DNA of 17,212 nt from an uncultured Collinsella sp. GTDB lineage: Bacteria; Actinomycetota; Coriobacteriia; Coriobacteriales; Coriobacteriaceae. Location of the stretch: NCBI GenBank assembly GCA_902492185.1, contig CABUKY010000023.1, positions 1-17,212 on the forward strand. Direction: 5' to 3'. Positions 1-6,949 of this stretch are shown piece by piece. Below the pieces are notes generated by a model. It was given only the letters and a program-made list of their open reading frames with translations, was not told where the DNA came from and searched no databases. A program made the translations under genes and the position numbers. Each line of letters begins with the position of its first letter. The stretch's first letter is position 1.

Positions 1-2204
1 CCGACAAGTACGTCCAGGCCTACTTCCAGTACGACTCCAAGAAGACCGGCGGCGTCACCGTTTCGCACCTGCGCTTTGGTGATTCTCCGATCCGTTCGCC
101 GTACTACGTGACCAAGGCCGACTTTGTCGCTTGCCACAACCCCAGCTACATCGTTAAGGGCTTCAAGATGGTCCGCGACGTCAAGCCGGGCGGCACCTTC
201 CTGGTCAACTGCCAGTGGAGCGACGAGGAGTTCGCCGAGCACATGCCCGCCGTGGCCAAGCGCTACATCGCGAACAACAACGTCAACGTCTACCTGATCG
301 ACGCTATCGACCTGGCCGCTAAGGTCGGCATGGGCAAGCGCACCAACACGGTGCTCCAGTCCGCCTTCTTCGCGCTGGCCAAGGTCCTGCCCGCCGAGGA
401 CGCCCTGCAGTACATGAAGGACGCGGCTACCAAGTCCTACATGAAGAAGGGCCAGGCCATCGTCGACGCCAACCACAAGGCCATCGATGCCGGCGCTACC
501 GCCTTCCGTAAGTTCGAGGTTCCGGCCGACTGGGCTACCGCCGAGGACGCCGCTCCCGTCGAGCTCTCCGAGGAGACCAAGTCCGCTATCGCCCAGCAGG
601 TCAAGAACCTGCTCGAGCCCATCGATCGCATGGACGGCGACAGCCTGCCCGTTTCCGCCTTTGTCGATTGCGCCGACGGCCAGTTTGAGCTGGGTGCCTC
701 CGCATACGAGAAGCGCGGCGTCGCCGTGGTCGTTCCCCACTGGGACGAGACCAAGTGCATCCAGTGCAACCAGTGCGCCTACGTGTGCCCGCATGCCACC
801 ATCCGTCCGTTCGCGATGACCGAGGACGAGGCCGCCGCCGCGCCCGAGGCTACCCGCACGCTCGACGCCATGGGCCCCAAGGCCAAGGGCATGAAGTTCA
901 CCATGGCTGTGTCCCCGCTCGACTGCATGGGCTGCACCAACTGCGTCAAGGTTTGCCCCAAGGGCGCCCTCGAGATGGTTCCCACCGAGCAGGAGATGGA
1001 CCAGCAGCCCGTTTGGGACTACATGGTCGAGAACGTCTCCGAGAAGAAGGAGCTCATCGCGGCCAACGTCAAGGGCAGCCAGTTTAAGCAGCCCTACCTG
1101 GAGTTCTCTGGCTCCTGCGCCGGCTGTGCCGAGACCGCCTATGCACGTCTGGTGACCCAGGTCGCCGGCGACCGCATGTTCATTTCCAACGCCACCGGCT
1201 GCTCCTCCATTTGGGGTAACCCCGCTGCCACCGCTCCTTACTGCAAGGACAAGGACGGTCACGGCCCGGCGTGGAACAACTCCCTGTTCGAGGACAATGC
1301 CGAGCACGGTCTGGGCATGGCCGTCGGTTACGAGGCCGTCCAGCACAAGCTGATCGCCGCTACCCAGGACATCATCGCTGCCGATGGTCCGTCCGATGAG
1401 CTCAAGGCTGCCGGCCAGGCTTGGATCGACTCCGTCAACGACGCCGAGGCCTCCAAGACCGCTGCCGCTGCCTACGTTGCCGAGCTCGAGAAGTGCGGCT
1501 GCGATGCTTCCAAGGCGATCCTCGCCGACAAGGCTTACCTCACCAAGAAGTCCTTCTGGATCTTTGGCGGCGACGGCTGGGCCTATGACATCGGCTTCGG
1601 TGGCCTGGACCACGTCCTGGCTTCCGGCCACAACGTCAACGTCTTCGTCTTCGACACCGAGGTCTACTCCAACACTGGTGGTCAGGCCTCCAAGGCCTCG
1701 AACCTGGGCCAGGTCGCTCAGTTCGCCGCTGCCGGTAAGGTGACCAAGAAGAAGTCCCTGGCCGAGATCGCCATGAGCTACGGCTACGTTTACGTGGCGC
1801 AGGTCGCCATGGGCGCCAACCCGGCTCAGACCCTCAAGGCCATTCACGAGGCCGAGGCCTACGACGGCCCGTCCCTCATCATCGGCTACAGCCCCTGCGA
1901 GATGCACTCCATCAAGAAGGGCGGCATGCAGAACTGCCAGGCCGAGATGAAGAAGGCTGTCGAGTGCGGTTACTGGAACCTCTTCCGCTTCAACCCCGAG
2001 GCTGCTGCCGGCAAGAAGTTCTCGCTCGATTCCAAGGAGCCCGCAGGCGGTTATCAGGAGTTCCTGATGAACGAGGCCCGTTACGCTTCGCTGACGCGTT
2101 CCTTCCCCGAGCGCGCCGAGGAGCTCTTCAAGGAGAACGAGCAGGCCGCCATGGACCGCTACGCTCACCTGCTGAAGCTCAAGACGGTGTACAACGAGGC
2201 CTAG
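1..2204 (+). CDS. nifJ: Pyruvate:ferredoxin (flavodoxin) oxidoreductase, C-terminal part (5' end outside window)
   Basis: The enzyme oxidatively decarboxylates pyruvate with CoA to acetyl-CoA and CO2, passing electrons to ferredoxin in the cytoplasm. The reading frame is open from base 3 and gives 733 residues. Family members are about 1170-1200 residues, so roughly 440 N-terminal residues lie outside the window; this is an edge effect and not a broken gene. Numbering from base 3, two [4Fe-4S] ferredoxin motifs are visible: C252/C255/C258/C262 (CIQCNQCAYVCP) and C308/C311/C314/C318 (CMGCTNCVKVCP). The C-terminal thiamine-diphosphate domain shows CAGC (C372, C375), C400 and C632, which fit the proximal-cluster ligands. 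It also has the GDGWAYDIG motif at 523-531 followed by an NTGGQAS segment. Codon choice is strongly biased (AAG, TTC, CTG, GCC), as expected for a very highly expressed central enzyme. An intrinsic terminator follows at 2256-2298. Family identity is certain; pyruvate as substrate is very likely. Confidence 0.97.
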   Translation, partial: DKYVQAYFQYDSKKTGGVTVSHLRFGDSPIRSPYYVTKADFVACHNPSYIVKGFKMVRDVKPGGTFLVNCQWSDEEFAEHMPAVAKRYIANNNVNVYLIDAIDLAAKVGMGKRTNTVLQSAFFALAKVLPAEDALQYMKDAATKSYMKKGQAIVDANHKAIDAGATAFRKFEVPADWATAEDAAPVELSEETKSAIAQQVKNLLEPIDRMDGDSLPVSAFVDCADGQFELGASAYEKRGVAVVVPHWDETKCIQCNQCAYVCPHATIRPFAMTEDEAAAAPEATRTLDAMGPKAKGMKFTMAVSPLDCMGCTNCVKVCPKGALEMVPTEQEMDQQPVWDYMVENVSEKKELIAANVKGSQFKQPYLEFSGSCAGCAETAYARLVTQVAGDRMFISNATGCSSIWGNPAATAPYCKDKDGHGPAWNNSLFEDNAEHGLGMAVGYEAVQHKLIAATQDIIAADGPSDELKAAGQAWIDSVNDAEASKTAAAAYVAELEKCGCDASKAILADKAYLTKKSFWIFGGDGWAYDIGFGGLDHVLASGHNVNVFVFDTEVYSNTGGQASKASNLGQVAQFAAAGKVTKKKSLAEIAMSYGYVYVAQVAMGANPAQTLKAIHEAEAYDGPSLIIGYSPCEMHSIKKGGMQNCQAEMKKAVECGYWNLFRFNPEAAAGKKFSLDSKEPAGGYQEFLMNEARYASLTRSFPERAEELFKENEQAAMDRYAHLLKLKTVYNEA

Positions 2205-2214
2205 TTCTCCCACC

Positions 2215-2339
2215 GCAGGACCTGAGGGCTGACCTTCGCGGACGTCCTCGGACATGAAAGAACCCCCGCTGCGCACTACGTGCGGCGGGGGTTCTTTCGT
2301 CCTGCGGAGTGTCCGCGAAGGTCAGCCCTCAGGTCCTGC
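2215..2339. repeat. Perfect 29-bp inverted repeat enclosing the por terminator
   Basis: Arm 2215-2243 (begins gcaggacctgagggctgacc) is the exact reverse complement of arm 2311-2339. The 67 bases between them contain the 14-bp terminator stem. The segments between arm and stem (2244-2255 and 2299-2310) also pair imperfectly, so the 125-base unit can fold into one long nested hairpin or DNA cruciform. It starts only 10 bases after the por stop codon. Such an arm length is far beyond what intrinsic termination needs, so it may be a dispersed palindromic element or a 3'-end stabiliser. No mobile gene is attached. Confidence 0.9.
2256..2298 (+). terminator. Intrinsic terminator of por, probably bidirectional
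   Basis: Stem 2256-2269 (gaaagaacccccgc) pairs perfectly with 2285-2298. The loop holds a second 5-bp stem (cgcac 2272-2276 with gtgcg 2280-2284) and a tac loop. The stem ends in an A-rich left flank and a T-rich right flank (ttctttc), so it could end transcripts from either side. The T tract is interrupted by C. Confidence 0.8.
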
Positions 2340-2394
2340 TACGACTACGCCCTCGGATTGTGTGGGCGGATGAAGGACGTAGTTGGCCGGGTAT

Positions 2395-2454
2395 TCCGTC
2401 CCCTTCGCTGTTTCGCGGCTTTGCCGCGAAACCTCGCGCCACTTTGGGGATGGA
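2395..2454. repeat. Compound hairpin (9-bp outer stem, 10-bp perfect inner stem)
   Basis: The inner stem gtttcgcggc (2410-2419) pairs perfectly with gccgcgaaac (2423-2432) around a ttt loop. The outer stem 2395-2403 pairs with 2446-2454, with one G-T pair. No T tract follows, so it is not a simple terminator. It could be a structured RNA element or a dispersed palindromic repeat. Confidence 0.55.
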
Positions 2455-2526
2455 TGGGGGACTTGGCTGTTGCGCCTTTCCGGAGCGCTTCTTTATTCCT
2501 TTTGCTGGATGAAAAGCCCCTTGTTT

Positions 2527-2554
2527 TTGCAGGGGTGCATACTCGACTTATAAG
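2527..2554 (+). promoter_or_regulatory. Possible promoter upstream of arcC
   Basis: TTGCAG (2527-2532), a 16-base spacer and TATAAG (2549-2554) resemble a vegetative promoter. The -10 box lies within the palindrome acttataagt. Use of this promoter would give a leader of about 300 bases before arcC. A second AT-rich candidate, TATAAA at 2778-2783, is closer but lacks a clear -35. Neither is certain. Confidence 0.35.
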
Positions 2555-2858
2555 TGCATAGAATCTCGTATAGCGCGAGTAAGATATTGCGCTGTCCGTT
2601 TTGTGTTTAGCAGAGATGTAGTCTGCATAATCCCACATAATCCTCGCTTCATTTAAATAAAGTCGCACGTAAATTACGTAGATATGTCTGAGCTGGAGTT
2701 CTGTACGCTGAGCGGACAAAAACGACCGTTCACCGTTCCGCTATTTTCAAAATGAATAAAATGAGCGATAAAGAGAATATAAACCTTAATAAACTCGCGT
2801 ATCGCACGGACGCGGGTTATTAATGGGTTGTAGGCCTTTTACAGAAAGGATTCCAGCA

Positions 2859-3821
2859 ATGTCTAAGCCTCTTGGCAAGCCCGATCGTATTGTCGTCGCC
2901 CTTGGCGGCAACGCCCTCGGCAACAACCCCGTCGAGCAGATCGAGGCCGTGAGCAACACCGCCCATGCCCTCCTCGGCCTGATCGAGCAGGGCAACGAGA
3001 TCATCATCACCCACGGCAACGGCCCGCAGGTCGGCATGATCCAGAACGCCTTCGCCGCCGCCCACGACGCCATCGGCACCCCCGAGATGCCGCTGCCCGA
3101 GTGCGGCGCCATGTCCCAGGGCTACATCGGCTACCACCTGCAGCAGGGCATCGGCCGCGAGATGCACAAGCGCTACAAGCGCTGGCACGCCGCAACCGTC
3201 GTCACCCAGATCGAGTGCGACCCGGACGATCCCGCGTTCAAGAACCCGACCAAGCCGATCGGCCCCTTCTACACCGAGGAGCAGGCCAAGGAGTTCATGG
3301 CCGAGGACCCCTCCAAGGTCTTCGTCGAGGATTCCGGCCGCGGCTGGCGTCGCGTCGTCGCCTCCCCCGATCCCAAGAAGATCGTCGAGGCCGACTCCAT
3401 CCTCAACCTGCTCGACAACGAGTTCATCGTCATCGCCTGCGGTGGCGGCGGCATCCCCGTCGTCCGCGACTACGAGAACAAGGGCTGCTACAAGGGCGTT
3501 CCCGCCGTCATCGACAAGGACCTGGGCGGCGAGCTGCTGGCCGAGGACTGCGACGCCGACGTCCTGTTCCTGCTGACCGCCGTTGAGCATGTCGCCATCA
3601 ACTTCGGCAAGCCCAACCAGGAGGAGCTCGAGGACATCACCGCCGACGAGGCCGAGCGCCTGGCCGACGAGGGCCAGTTCGGCAAGGGCTCCATGGAGCC
3701 CAAGGTCCGCGCCGCCATCAAGTTCGCCCGTTCCCGCAAGGGCCGCACCTGCATCATCGGCGCCCTGGACAAGGCCGCCGAGACCATGGCCGGCCTCTCC
3801 GGTACCCGCATCCACGAGTAG
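2859..3821 (+). CDS. arcC: Carbamate kinase
   Basis: Carbamate kinase transfers phosphate between carbamoyl phosphate and ADP. In fermentation it makes ATP, CO2 and ammonia at the end of arginine, agmatine or ureide breakdown. The 320-residue product has the normal family length. Visible motifs include ALGGNAL (residues 14-20), THGNGPQVG (51-59), VEDSGRGWRRVVASPDP and ACGGGGIPV, all typical of the amino-acid-kinase fold. I chose ATG 2859 because AGAAAGGA lies about eight bases upstream; an in-frame ATG at 2823 has no binding site and adds unrelated residues. No arginine deiminase or ornithine carbamoyltransferase gene is in the window, so its carbamoyl phosphate source is not visible. Codon use is highly biased, suggesting strong expression. 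It is transcribed alone and ends at the terminator at 3887-3919. Confidence 0.95.
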   Translation: MSKPLGKPDRIVVALGGNALGNNPVEQIEAVSNTAHALLGLIEQGNEIIITHGNGPQVGMIQNAFAAAHDAIGTPEMPLPECGAMSQGYIGYHLQQGIGREMHKRYKRWHAATVVTQIECDPDDPAFKNPTKPIGPFYTEEQAKEFMAEDPSKVFVEDSGRGWRRVVASPDPKKIVEADSILNLLDNEFIVIACGGGGIPVVRDYENKGCYKGVPAVIDKDLGGELLAEDCDADVLFLLTAVEHVAINFGKPNQEELEDITADEAERLADEGQFGKGSMEPKVRAAIKFARSRKGRTCIIGALDKAAETMAGLSGTRIHE

Positions 3822-3843
3822 TCTCTACTCCGTTGCCTCTCTC

Positions 3844-3867
3844 GTGGGCGCCGGGCAAGGCGCCCAC
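3844..3867 (+). other. Hairpin after arcC without T tract
   Basis: A perfect 9-bp stem, gtgggcgcc (3844-3852) with ggcgcccac (3859-3867), lies 22 bases after the arcC stop codon. No T tract follows. It may protect the 3' end of the transcript or act with the true terminator just downstream. Confidence 0.5.
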
Positions 3868-3886
3868 AAACTAGCCTCTCTTCATG

Positions 3887-3919
3887 AGCCCCGCAGTCCG
3901 CTCCGACTGCGGGGCTTTT
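3887..3919 (+). terminator. Intrinsic terminator of arcC
   Basis: A perfect 12-bp stem, agccccgcagtc (3887-3898) with gactgcggggct (3905-3916), has a 6-base loop and is followed by TTTT at 3916-3919. Confidence 0.85.
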
Positions 3920-3928
3920 GCTATTCAC

Positions 3929-4013
3929 CTAGTCATTGGGGACGTTCTTAAATGACTAGTCAAACAAGAGCGTCCCCAATGACCACTCATTTAAGTCTGT
4001 CCCCAATGACTAG
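3929..4013. repeat. REP-like palindrome made of copies of gtccccaatgac
   Basis: Outer arms ctagtcattggggac (3929-3943) and gtccccaatgactag (3999-4013) are perfect inverted copies. They continue inward, after a 3-base mismatch, as cttaaatga against tcatttaag. A third copy, cgtccccaatgac, sits at 3971-3983. The element fills the gap between the converging 3' ends of arcC and the C39-like gene, and its last four bases (ctag) overlap the peptidase stop codon. It may serve as the minus-strand terminator. The form fits REP or RAYT-type repeats, but no Y1 transposase is present here. Confidence 0.75.
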
Positions 4014-5011
4014 TAGTAGGCCCACATGGCTTCGACTTCGTTGAGGACCTCTACGACGCCCCAGCGGCGGGCGCTGCGGCTGGCCGAGTTGGGGTCGTAG
4101 ACGCCAATCTGGTTGGCGTCGTCGATGCCGTAGAGCACGATGTAGTGGCCTACGTTGGTAAACGTACCGGGGCGCACTGCGGCGATGACGGGCGCACCCG
4201 AGCGAAGTGCTTGGGTAATCGATTCGCGATCGTTATAGAGCTGTGTTCCGTTGAGCCCCAGCTGCCACGCACCGCCTGTCATAAACGACCACTCGGTGGC
4301 ACCGGTGGGGGCGTAGTTGCCGGCTTCGGCCAGTGCGCATATATCGACCGGCGTCTTATCGGTGTGGCCGGTCTTAAAGATATAGACCATGGTGAGGCAA
4401 GTGGGACCGCAAGCGTTTTCGCGAATAGTGCCGCCGGCATAGGGCAGCTCCGACCATGCGGGGTCAATTTGGTAGATGTGGGGCATGGCGCCGGCCTGCC
4501 ATTGCGAGCGTGGGGTCGAGAACGCAAAGGAGTAACCGGGCGCGACGGGAGCTTTAAGCAGCTTGTCCTCGGCAGTGGGCTCAAGACCGGCTGATCCGTG
4601 GGAGATACAGGATCCCAAAAACACAAAGACGAGGCAGGCGGCGATGGAGCAAAGCGCAAGGCGTAGGCGGCGGGCCGGAAGCGCGTGGCTTGTGGTGTGC
4701 GACGCGGGGTGAGGGGCGGAATTGCCGCGATCGCGTTGAGGTCGCGAAAAGGAGCGCTTGACGTAGTAGTCGGTCTTACGGCGATCGTAGCGGCGTGGCT
4801 GCAATGTGTCGGTCTGACGTTGGCGTGTGCTCGTACTCACGCGGTCTGACTGCTGCACGGTACGGCTTTGCTGCCGCGAAGAAGCCCCGGGCTGCTCTTG
4901 GGGGCGCTGCGGGTTGTCGTTGTCGGAGGTGCTTCTGGGCGTTGGCGTGGTGCGGCCGGCAAGGCGCACGCTTTGTGGCCGTTGGTCGCCGTCATTGTAT
5001 CCGTATGCCAT
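4010..5011 (-). CDS. Membrane-anchored C39-like cysteine peptidase (Peptidase_C39_2 type)
   Basis: The 333-residue product has three parts. Residues 1-114 are a polar, R/Q/S/T/P-rich tail that looks disordered. Residues 115-137 form one hydrophobic helix after a basic patch (ARRLR). Residues about 175-333 form a papain-like C39 domain. Predicted active-site residues are Q181 (YQIDPAW), C201 (NACGPTC), H289 (VGHYIVLYG) and D306 (VYDPNSA). The pattern matches the C39_2 family, whose members cut peptides or are uncharacterised. The positive-inside rule places the tail in the cytoplasm and the catalytic domain outside. ATG at 5011 is preferred because AAGGTGAT lies just upstream; GTG 5020 is an alternative start. 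An LGSC sequence at the end of the helix resembles a lipobox, but the long tail argues against an ordinary lipoprotein signal. The substrate is unknown, and no bacteriocin or ABC transporter gene is nearby. Confidence 0.82.
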   Translation of the reverse strand: MAYGYNDGDQRPQSVRLAGRTTPTPRSTSDNDNPQRPQEQPGASSRQQSRTVQQSDRVSTSTRQRQTDTLQPRRYDRRKTDYYVKRSFSRPQRDRGNSAPHPASHTTSHALPARRLRLALCSIAACLVFVFLGSCISHGSAGLEPTAEDKLLKAPVAPGYSFAFSTPRSQWQAGAMPHIYQIDPAWSELPYAGGTIRENACGPTCLTMVYIFKTGHTDKTPVDICALAEAGNYAPTGATEWSFMTGGAWQLGLNGTQLYNDRESITQALRSGAPVIAAVRPGTFTNVGHYIVLYGIDDANQIGVYDPNSASRSARRWGVVEVLNEVEAMWAYY

Positions 5012-5366
5012 TCGAATCACCTTGCCTCATGTGTAACTTGTCTATCCTACATAAAAAGATGCACGACACATGGGTATGTGCGCCAAAAGCCTGACAAATG
5101 GTATGAACGTTGCCGCGCCGCGCGCCAAGCGTCACGGCAACAGGTCTTCAAAAGCAGACAAGATGAAAACGTCCAAGACGAATGACGTCTCCCGCCGTTC
5201 GTCCCAAAAACGGCGCCGCTCGTTTTGCAGTTCTGCCTTCGGTCGAGCTACAAGCGGCGCTGCTGTGCCAAGGCCGTATCTTAAAGCCACGAAATAAAAG
5301 CGCGCGGCAAAACAGACCGCGCAAGGGGTGACGTCAAGGGGCGTCAAAAAGGAAAGGAGGGGAACA
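5012..5366. other. Divergent intergenic region between the C39-like gene and the permease
   Basis: About 355 bases separate two divergent genes. A minus-strand -10-like box, TAGGAT, lies near 5042-5047, ahead of the peptidase gene. On the plus strand, TGGTATGAA (5099-5107) resembles an extended -10, which would give the permease transcript a leader of about 250 bases. Weak stems are seen at gccgtt/aacggc (5194-5199 with 5209-5214) and gcgcgg/ccgcgc (5302-5307 with 5317-5322). A 75-codon frame at 5070-5297 lacks a ribosome binding site and is very basic, so I do not call it a gene. Confidence 0.45.
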
Positions 5367-6818
5367 ATGGCGGACAAGAACGCAGAGGTTGCAGTCGAGG
5401 ATAACGGCGGCATGAAGAAAACGCTCTCGCTCTGGAACTTCTTCACCATCGGTTTCGGTGCCATCATCGGTACCGGTTGGGTTCTGCAGGTCGGCGACTG
5501 GATGGTCGTGGGCGGCGGTCCCGTTCCCGCTATGATCGCATTCCTCTTGGGTGCAATCTTCCTCGTGCCCGTCGGAGCTGTTTTCGGTGAGCTCACGGCT
5601 GCTATCCCCATCTCGGGCGGCATCGTCGAGTATGTCGATCGTAGCTTTGGCCGTACGCTGAGCTACATCACCGGATGGCTTTTGGCCCTGGGCAACGGCA
5701 TCCTGTGCCCGTGGGAGGCCATTGCCATTTCGACCCTCGTGTCCGAGATGTTCGGTAGCCTGCCCGGTCTTGAGTGGCTGCGCGCCGTCAAGCTCTACAC
5801 CATCCTGGGGGCCGACGTTTACCTGTTCCCGACGCTGATCGCGCTTGGCTTCGCAGCCTACGTCATCTTCCTCAACTTCCGCGGCGCCAGCTCGGCCGCC
5901 AAGCTCCAGGCCTTCCTGACCAAGGCTCTGCTCTGCGGCATGCTGCTCGCCATGGGCGTCTCGCTGTTCACCGGCTCGCCGGACAATGCCATGCCCGTGT
6001 TCTCCCAGGTCACCGGCGCTGGCGGCGGCAAGGCCGCTACCGAGGGCGCCAGCCTGTTCGCCGGCATCGTGTCGGTCCTGGTTCTGACCCCGTTCTTCTA
6101 CGCCGGTTTCGACACCATTCCTCAGCAGGCTGAGGAGGCAGCCGAGGGCCTCAACTGGAACAAGTTCGGCAAGATCATCTCCCTGGCCCTGCTGGCCGCC
6201 GGCGGCTTCTACATGGTCTGCATCTACTCGTTCGGCACCATCCTTGACTGGCATGAGTTTGTTAAGAGCCCGGTTCCCGCGCTTGCCTGCCTCAAGGGCA
6301 TCAACATGCTTCTGTACCTGGCCATGCTCGTCATCGCCACGCTTGGACCCATGGGCCCGATGAACTCCTTCTACGGCGCCACGAGCCGCATCATGCTCGC
6401 CATGGGCCGCAAGGGCCAACTGCCCGAGAAGTTCGCTGAGGTCGACCCCAAGTCCGGCGCTCCCAAGCTCGCCTGTGTCGTTCTGGGCGTCATCACCGTC
6501 ATCGGTCCGTTCCTGGGCAAGAACATGCTCATCCCCCTGACCAACGTGTCGGCTCTCGCCTTCATCTTCTCCTGCGGTATGGTCGCCCTCGCCTGCCTGC
6601 GCATGCGCTTCACCGAGCCCGACCTGCCTCGTCCCTACGAGGTGCCCGGCGGCAAGTTTGGCATCGGCCTCGCTATCGCTGCCTGCGCCATCATCATCGG
6701 CCTGCTCGTGATTCCGTTCTCTCCCGCCTCCCTCAACATGGTGGAGTGGAGCATCGTGATCGGCTGGTTGGCTATTGGCCTGGCCCTCATGGCTTTCACC
6801 AATTCCCGCAAAAAGTAA
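5367..6818 (+). CDS. APC-family amino acid permease
   Basis: The 483-residue integral membrane protein has about twelve hydrophobic helices, the usual size for amino acid-polyamine-organocation carriers. The first helix carries GFGAIIGTGW (residues 29-38), the family's substrate-binding glycine-rich break (GxxIGTG). It also has the C-terminal PYEVPGGKFG segment common in this family. It should import an amino acid or related amine by symport or exchange. The start at ATG 5367 is set by AAAGGAGGGG immediately upstream; the N-terminus is a short charged cytoplasmic tail. The amidohydrolase gene begins 131 bases downstream with only a T-less hairpin between, so the two are probably one operon and the carrier may feed that enzyme. 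The substrate cannot be read from sequence. Codon bias is high. Confidence 0.9.
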   Translation: MADKNAEVAVEDNGGMKKTLSLWNFFTIGFGAIIGTGWVLQVGDWMVVGGGPVPAMIAFLLGAIFLVPVGAVFGELTAAIPISGGIVEYVDRSFGRTLSYITGWLLALGNGILCPWEAIAISTLVSEMFGSLPGLEWLRAVKLYTILGADVYLFPTLIALGFAAYVIFLNFRGASSAAKLQAFLTKALLCGMLLAMGVSLFTGSPDNAMPVFSQVTGAGGGKAATEGASLFAGIVSVLVLTPFFYAGFDTIPQQAEEAAEGLNWNKFGKIISLALLAAGGFYMVCIYSFGTILDWHEFVKSPVPALACLKGINMLLYLAMLVIATLGPMGPMNSFYGATSRIMLAMGRKGQLPEKFAEVDPKSGAPKLACVVLGVITVIGPFLGKNMLIPLTNVSALAFIFSCGMVALACLRMRFTEPDLPRPYEVPGGKFGIGLAIAACAIIIGLLVIPFSPASLNMVEWSIVIGWLAIGLALMAFTNSRKK

Positions 6819-6838
6819 CGCCTAGCCGGGGCGGATCG

Positions 6839-6867
6839 GGTGCGCGGAATCCTCTCTCTCGCGCACC
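6839..6867 (+). other. Hairpin between permease and amidohydrolase genes
   Basis: ggtgcgcg (6839-6846) pairs perfectly with cgcgcacc (6860-6867) around a 13-base pyrimidine-rich loop. There is no T tract, so it is more likely an mRNA-processing or stability structure inside an operon than a terminator. Confidence 0.45.
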
Positions 6868-6949
6868 GAACCCGGCACCACTTGGGTAGCTTTGTGAGGC
6901 CTTAACCCAACACGGCCTCGCCCACTATATGGATCCATAAGGAGGAACC

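Larger units (their letters stand above)
2205..2858. other. Gene-free interval between por and arcC: stem-loops, then AT-rich arcC upstream region
   Basis: No reading frame here has both a ribosome binding site and protein-like composition. The left part is G+C-rich and palindromic: 2215-2339, a weak stem actacg/cgtagt (2344-2349 with 2378-2383), and a compound hairpin at 2395-2454. From about 2540 the composition becomes markedly AT-rich, unlike every coding region in the window. That part has a palindrome acttataagt (2546-2555), the mirrored arms ACGTAA/TTACGT (2667-2679), a tandem heptamer ACCGTTC-ACCGTTC (2725-2738) lying inside agcgga/tccgct arms (2711-2716 and 2737-2742), and an ArgR-like half site aatgaataaaa near 2751. 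This looks like a regulatory region for arcC. Confidence 0.6.

Noticed and set aside
1..2204. por as a truncated pseudogene
   Set aside because: The frame is open up to the first bases of the window and all visible motifs are intact; the missing N-terminus is due to the window edge.
2345..2719. Minus-strand 124-codon frame in the por-arcC gap
   Set aside because: It crosses the compound hairpin and the AT-rich region, changes composition midway, has no ribosome binding site and no motif.
2820..3815. Minus-strand frame of 331 codons opposite arcC
   Set aside because: Repetitive L/G/V/D-rich shadow of arcC without a binding site.
2859..3821. A full arginine deiminase operon around arcC
   Set aside because: No arcA, arcB or arginine/ornithine exchanger is adjacent; the next gene is a minus-strand peptidase and the carrier lies beyond it.
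3929..4013. CRISPR array
   Set aside because: Only three short copies in mixed orientation with no regular spacers and no cas genes, so a REP-like palindrome fits better.
4010..5011. Bacteriocin-processing C39 peptidase
   Set aside because: There is no ABC transporter domain, precursor peptide or immunity gene nearby. The domain is of the stand-alone C39_2 kind.
5070..5297. Plus-strand 75-codon frame before the permease
   Set aside because: No ribosome binding site, extremely basic and serine-rich product, and it lies in the likely permease leader.
5334..6419. Minus-strand frame of 361 codons opposite the permease
   Set aside because: Highly polar, E/G/H/D-rich mirror sequence; the plus strand encodes a clear membrane carrier.
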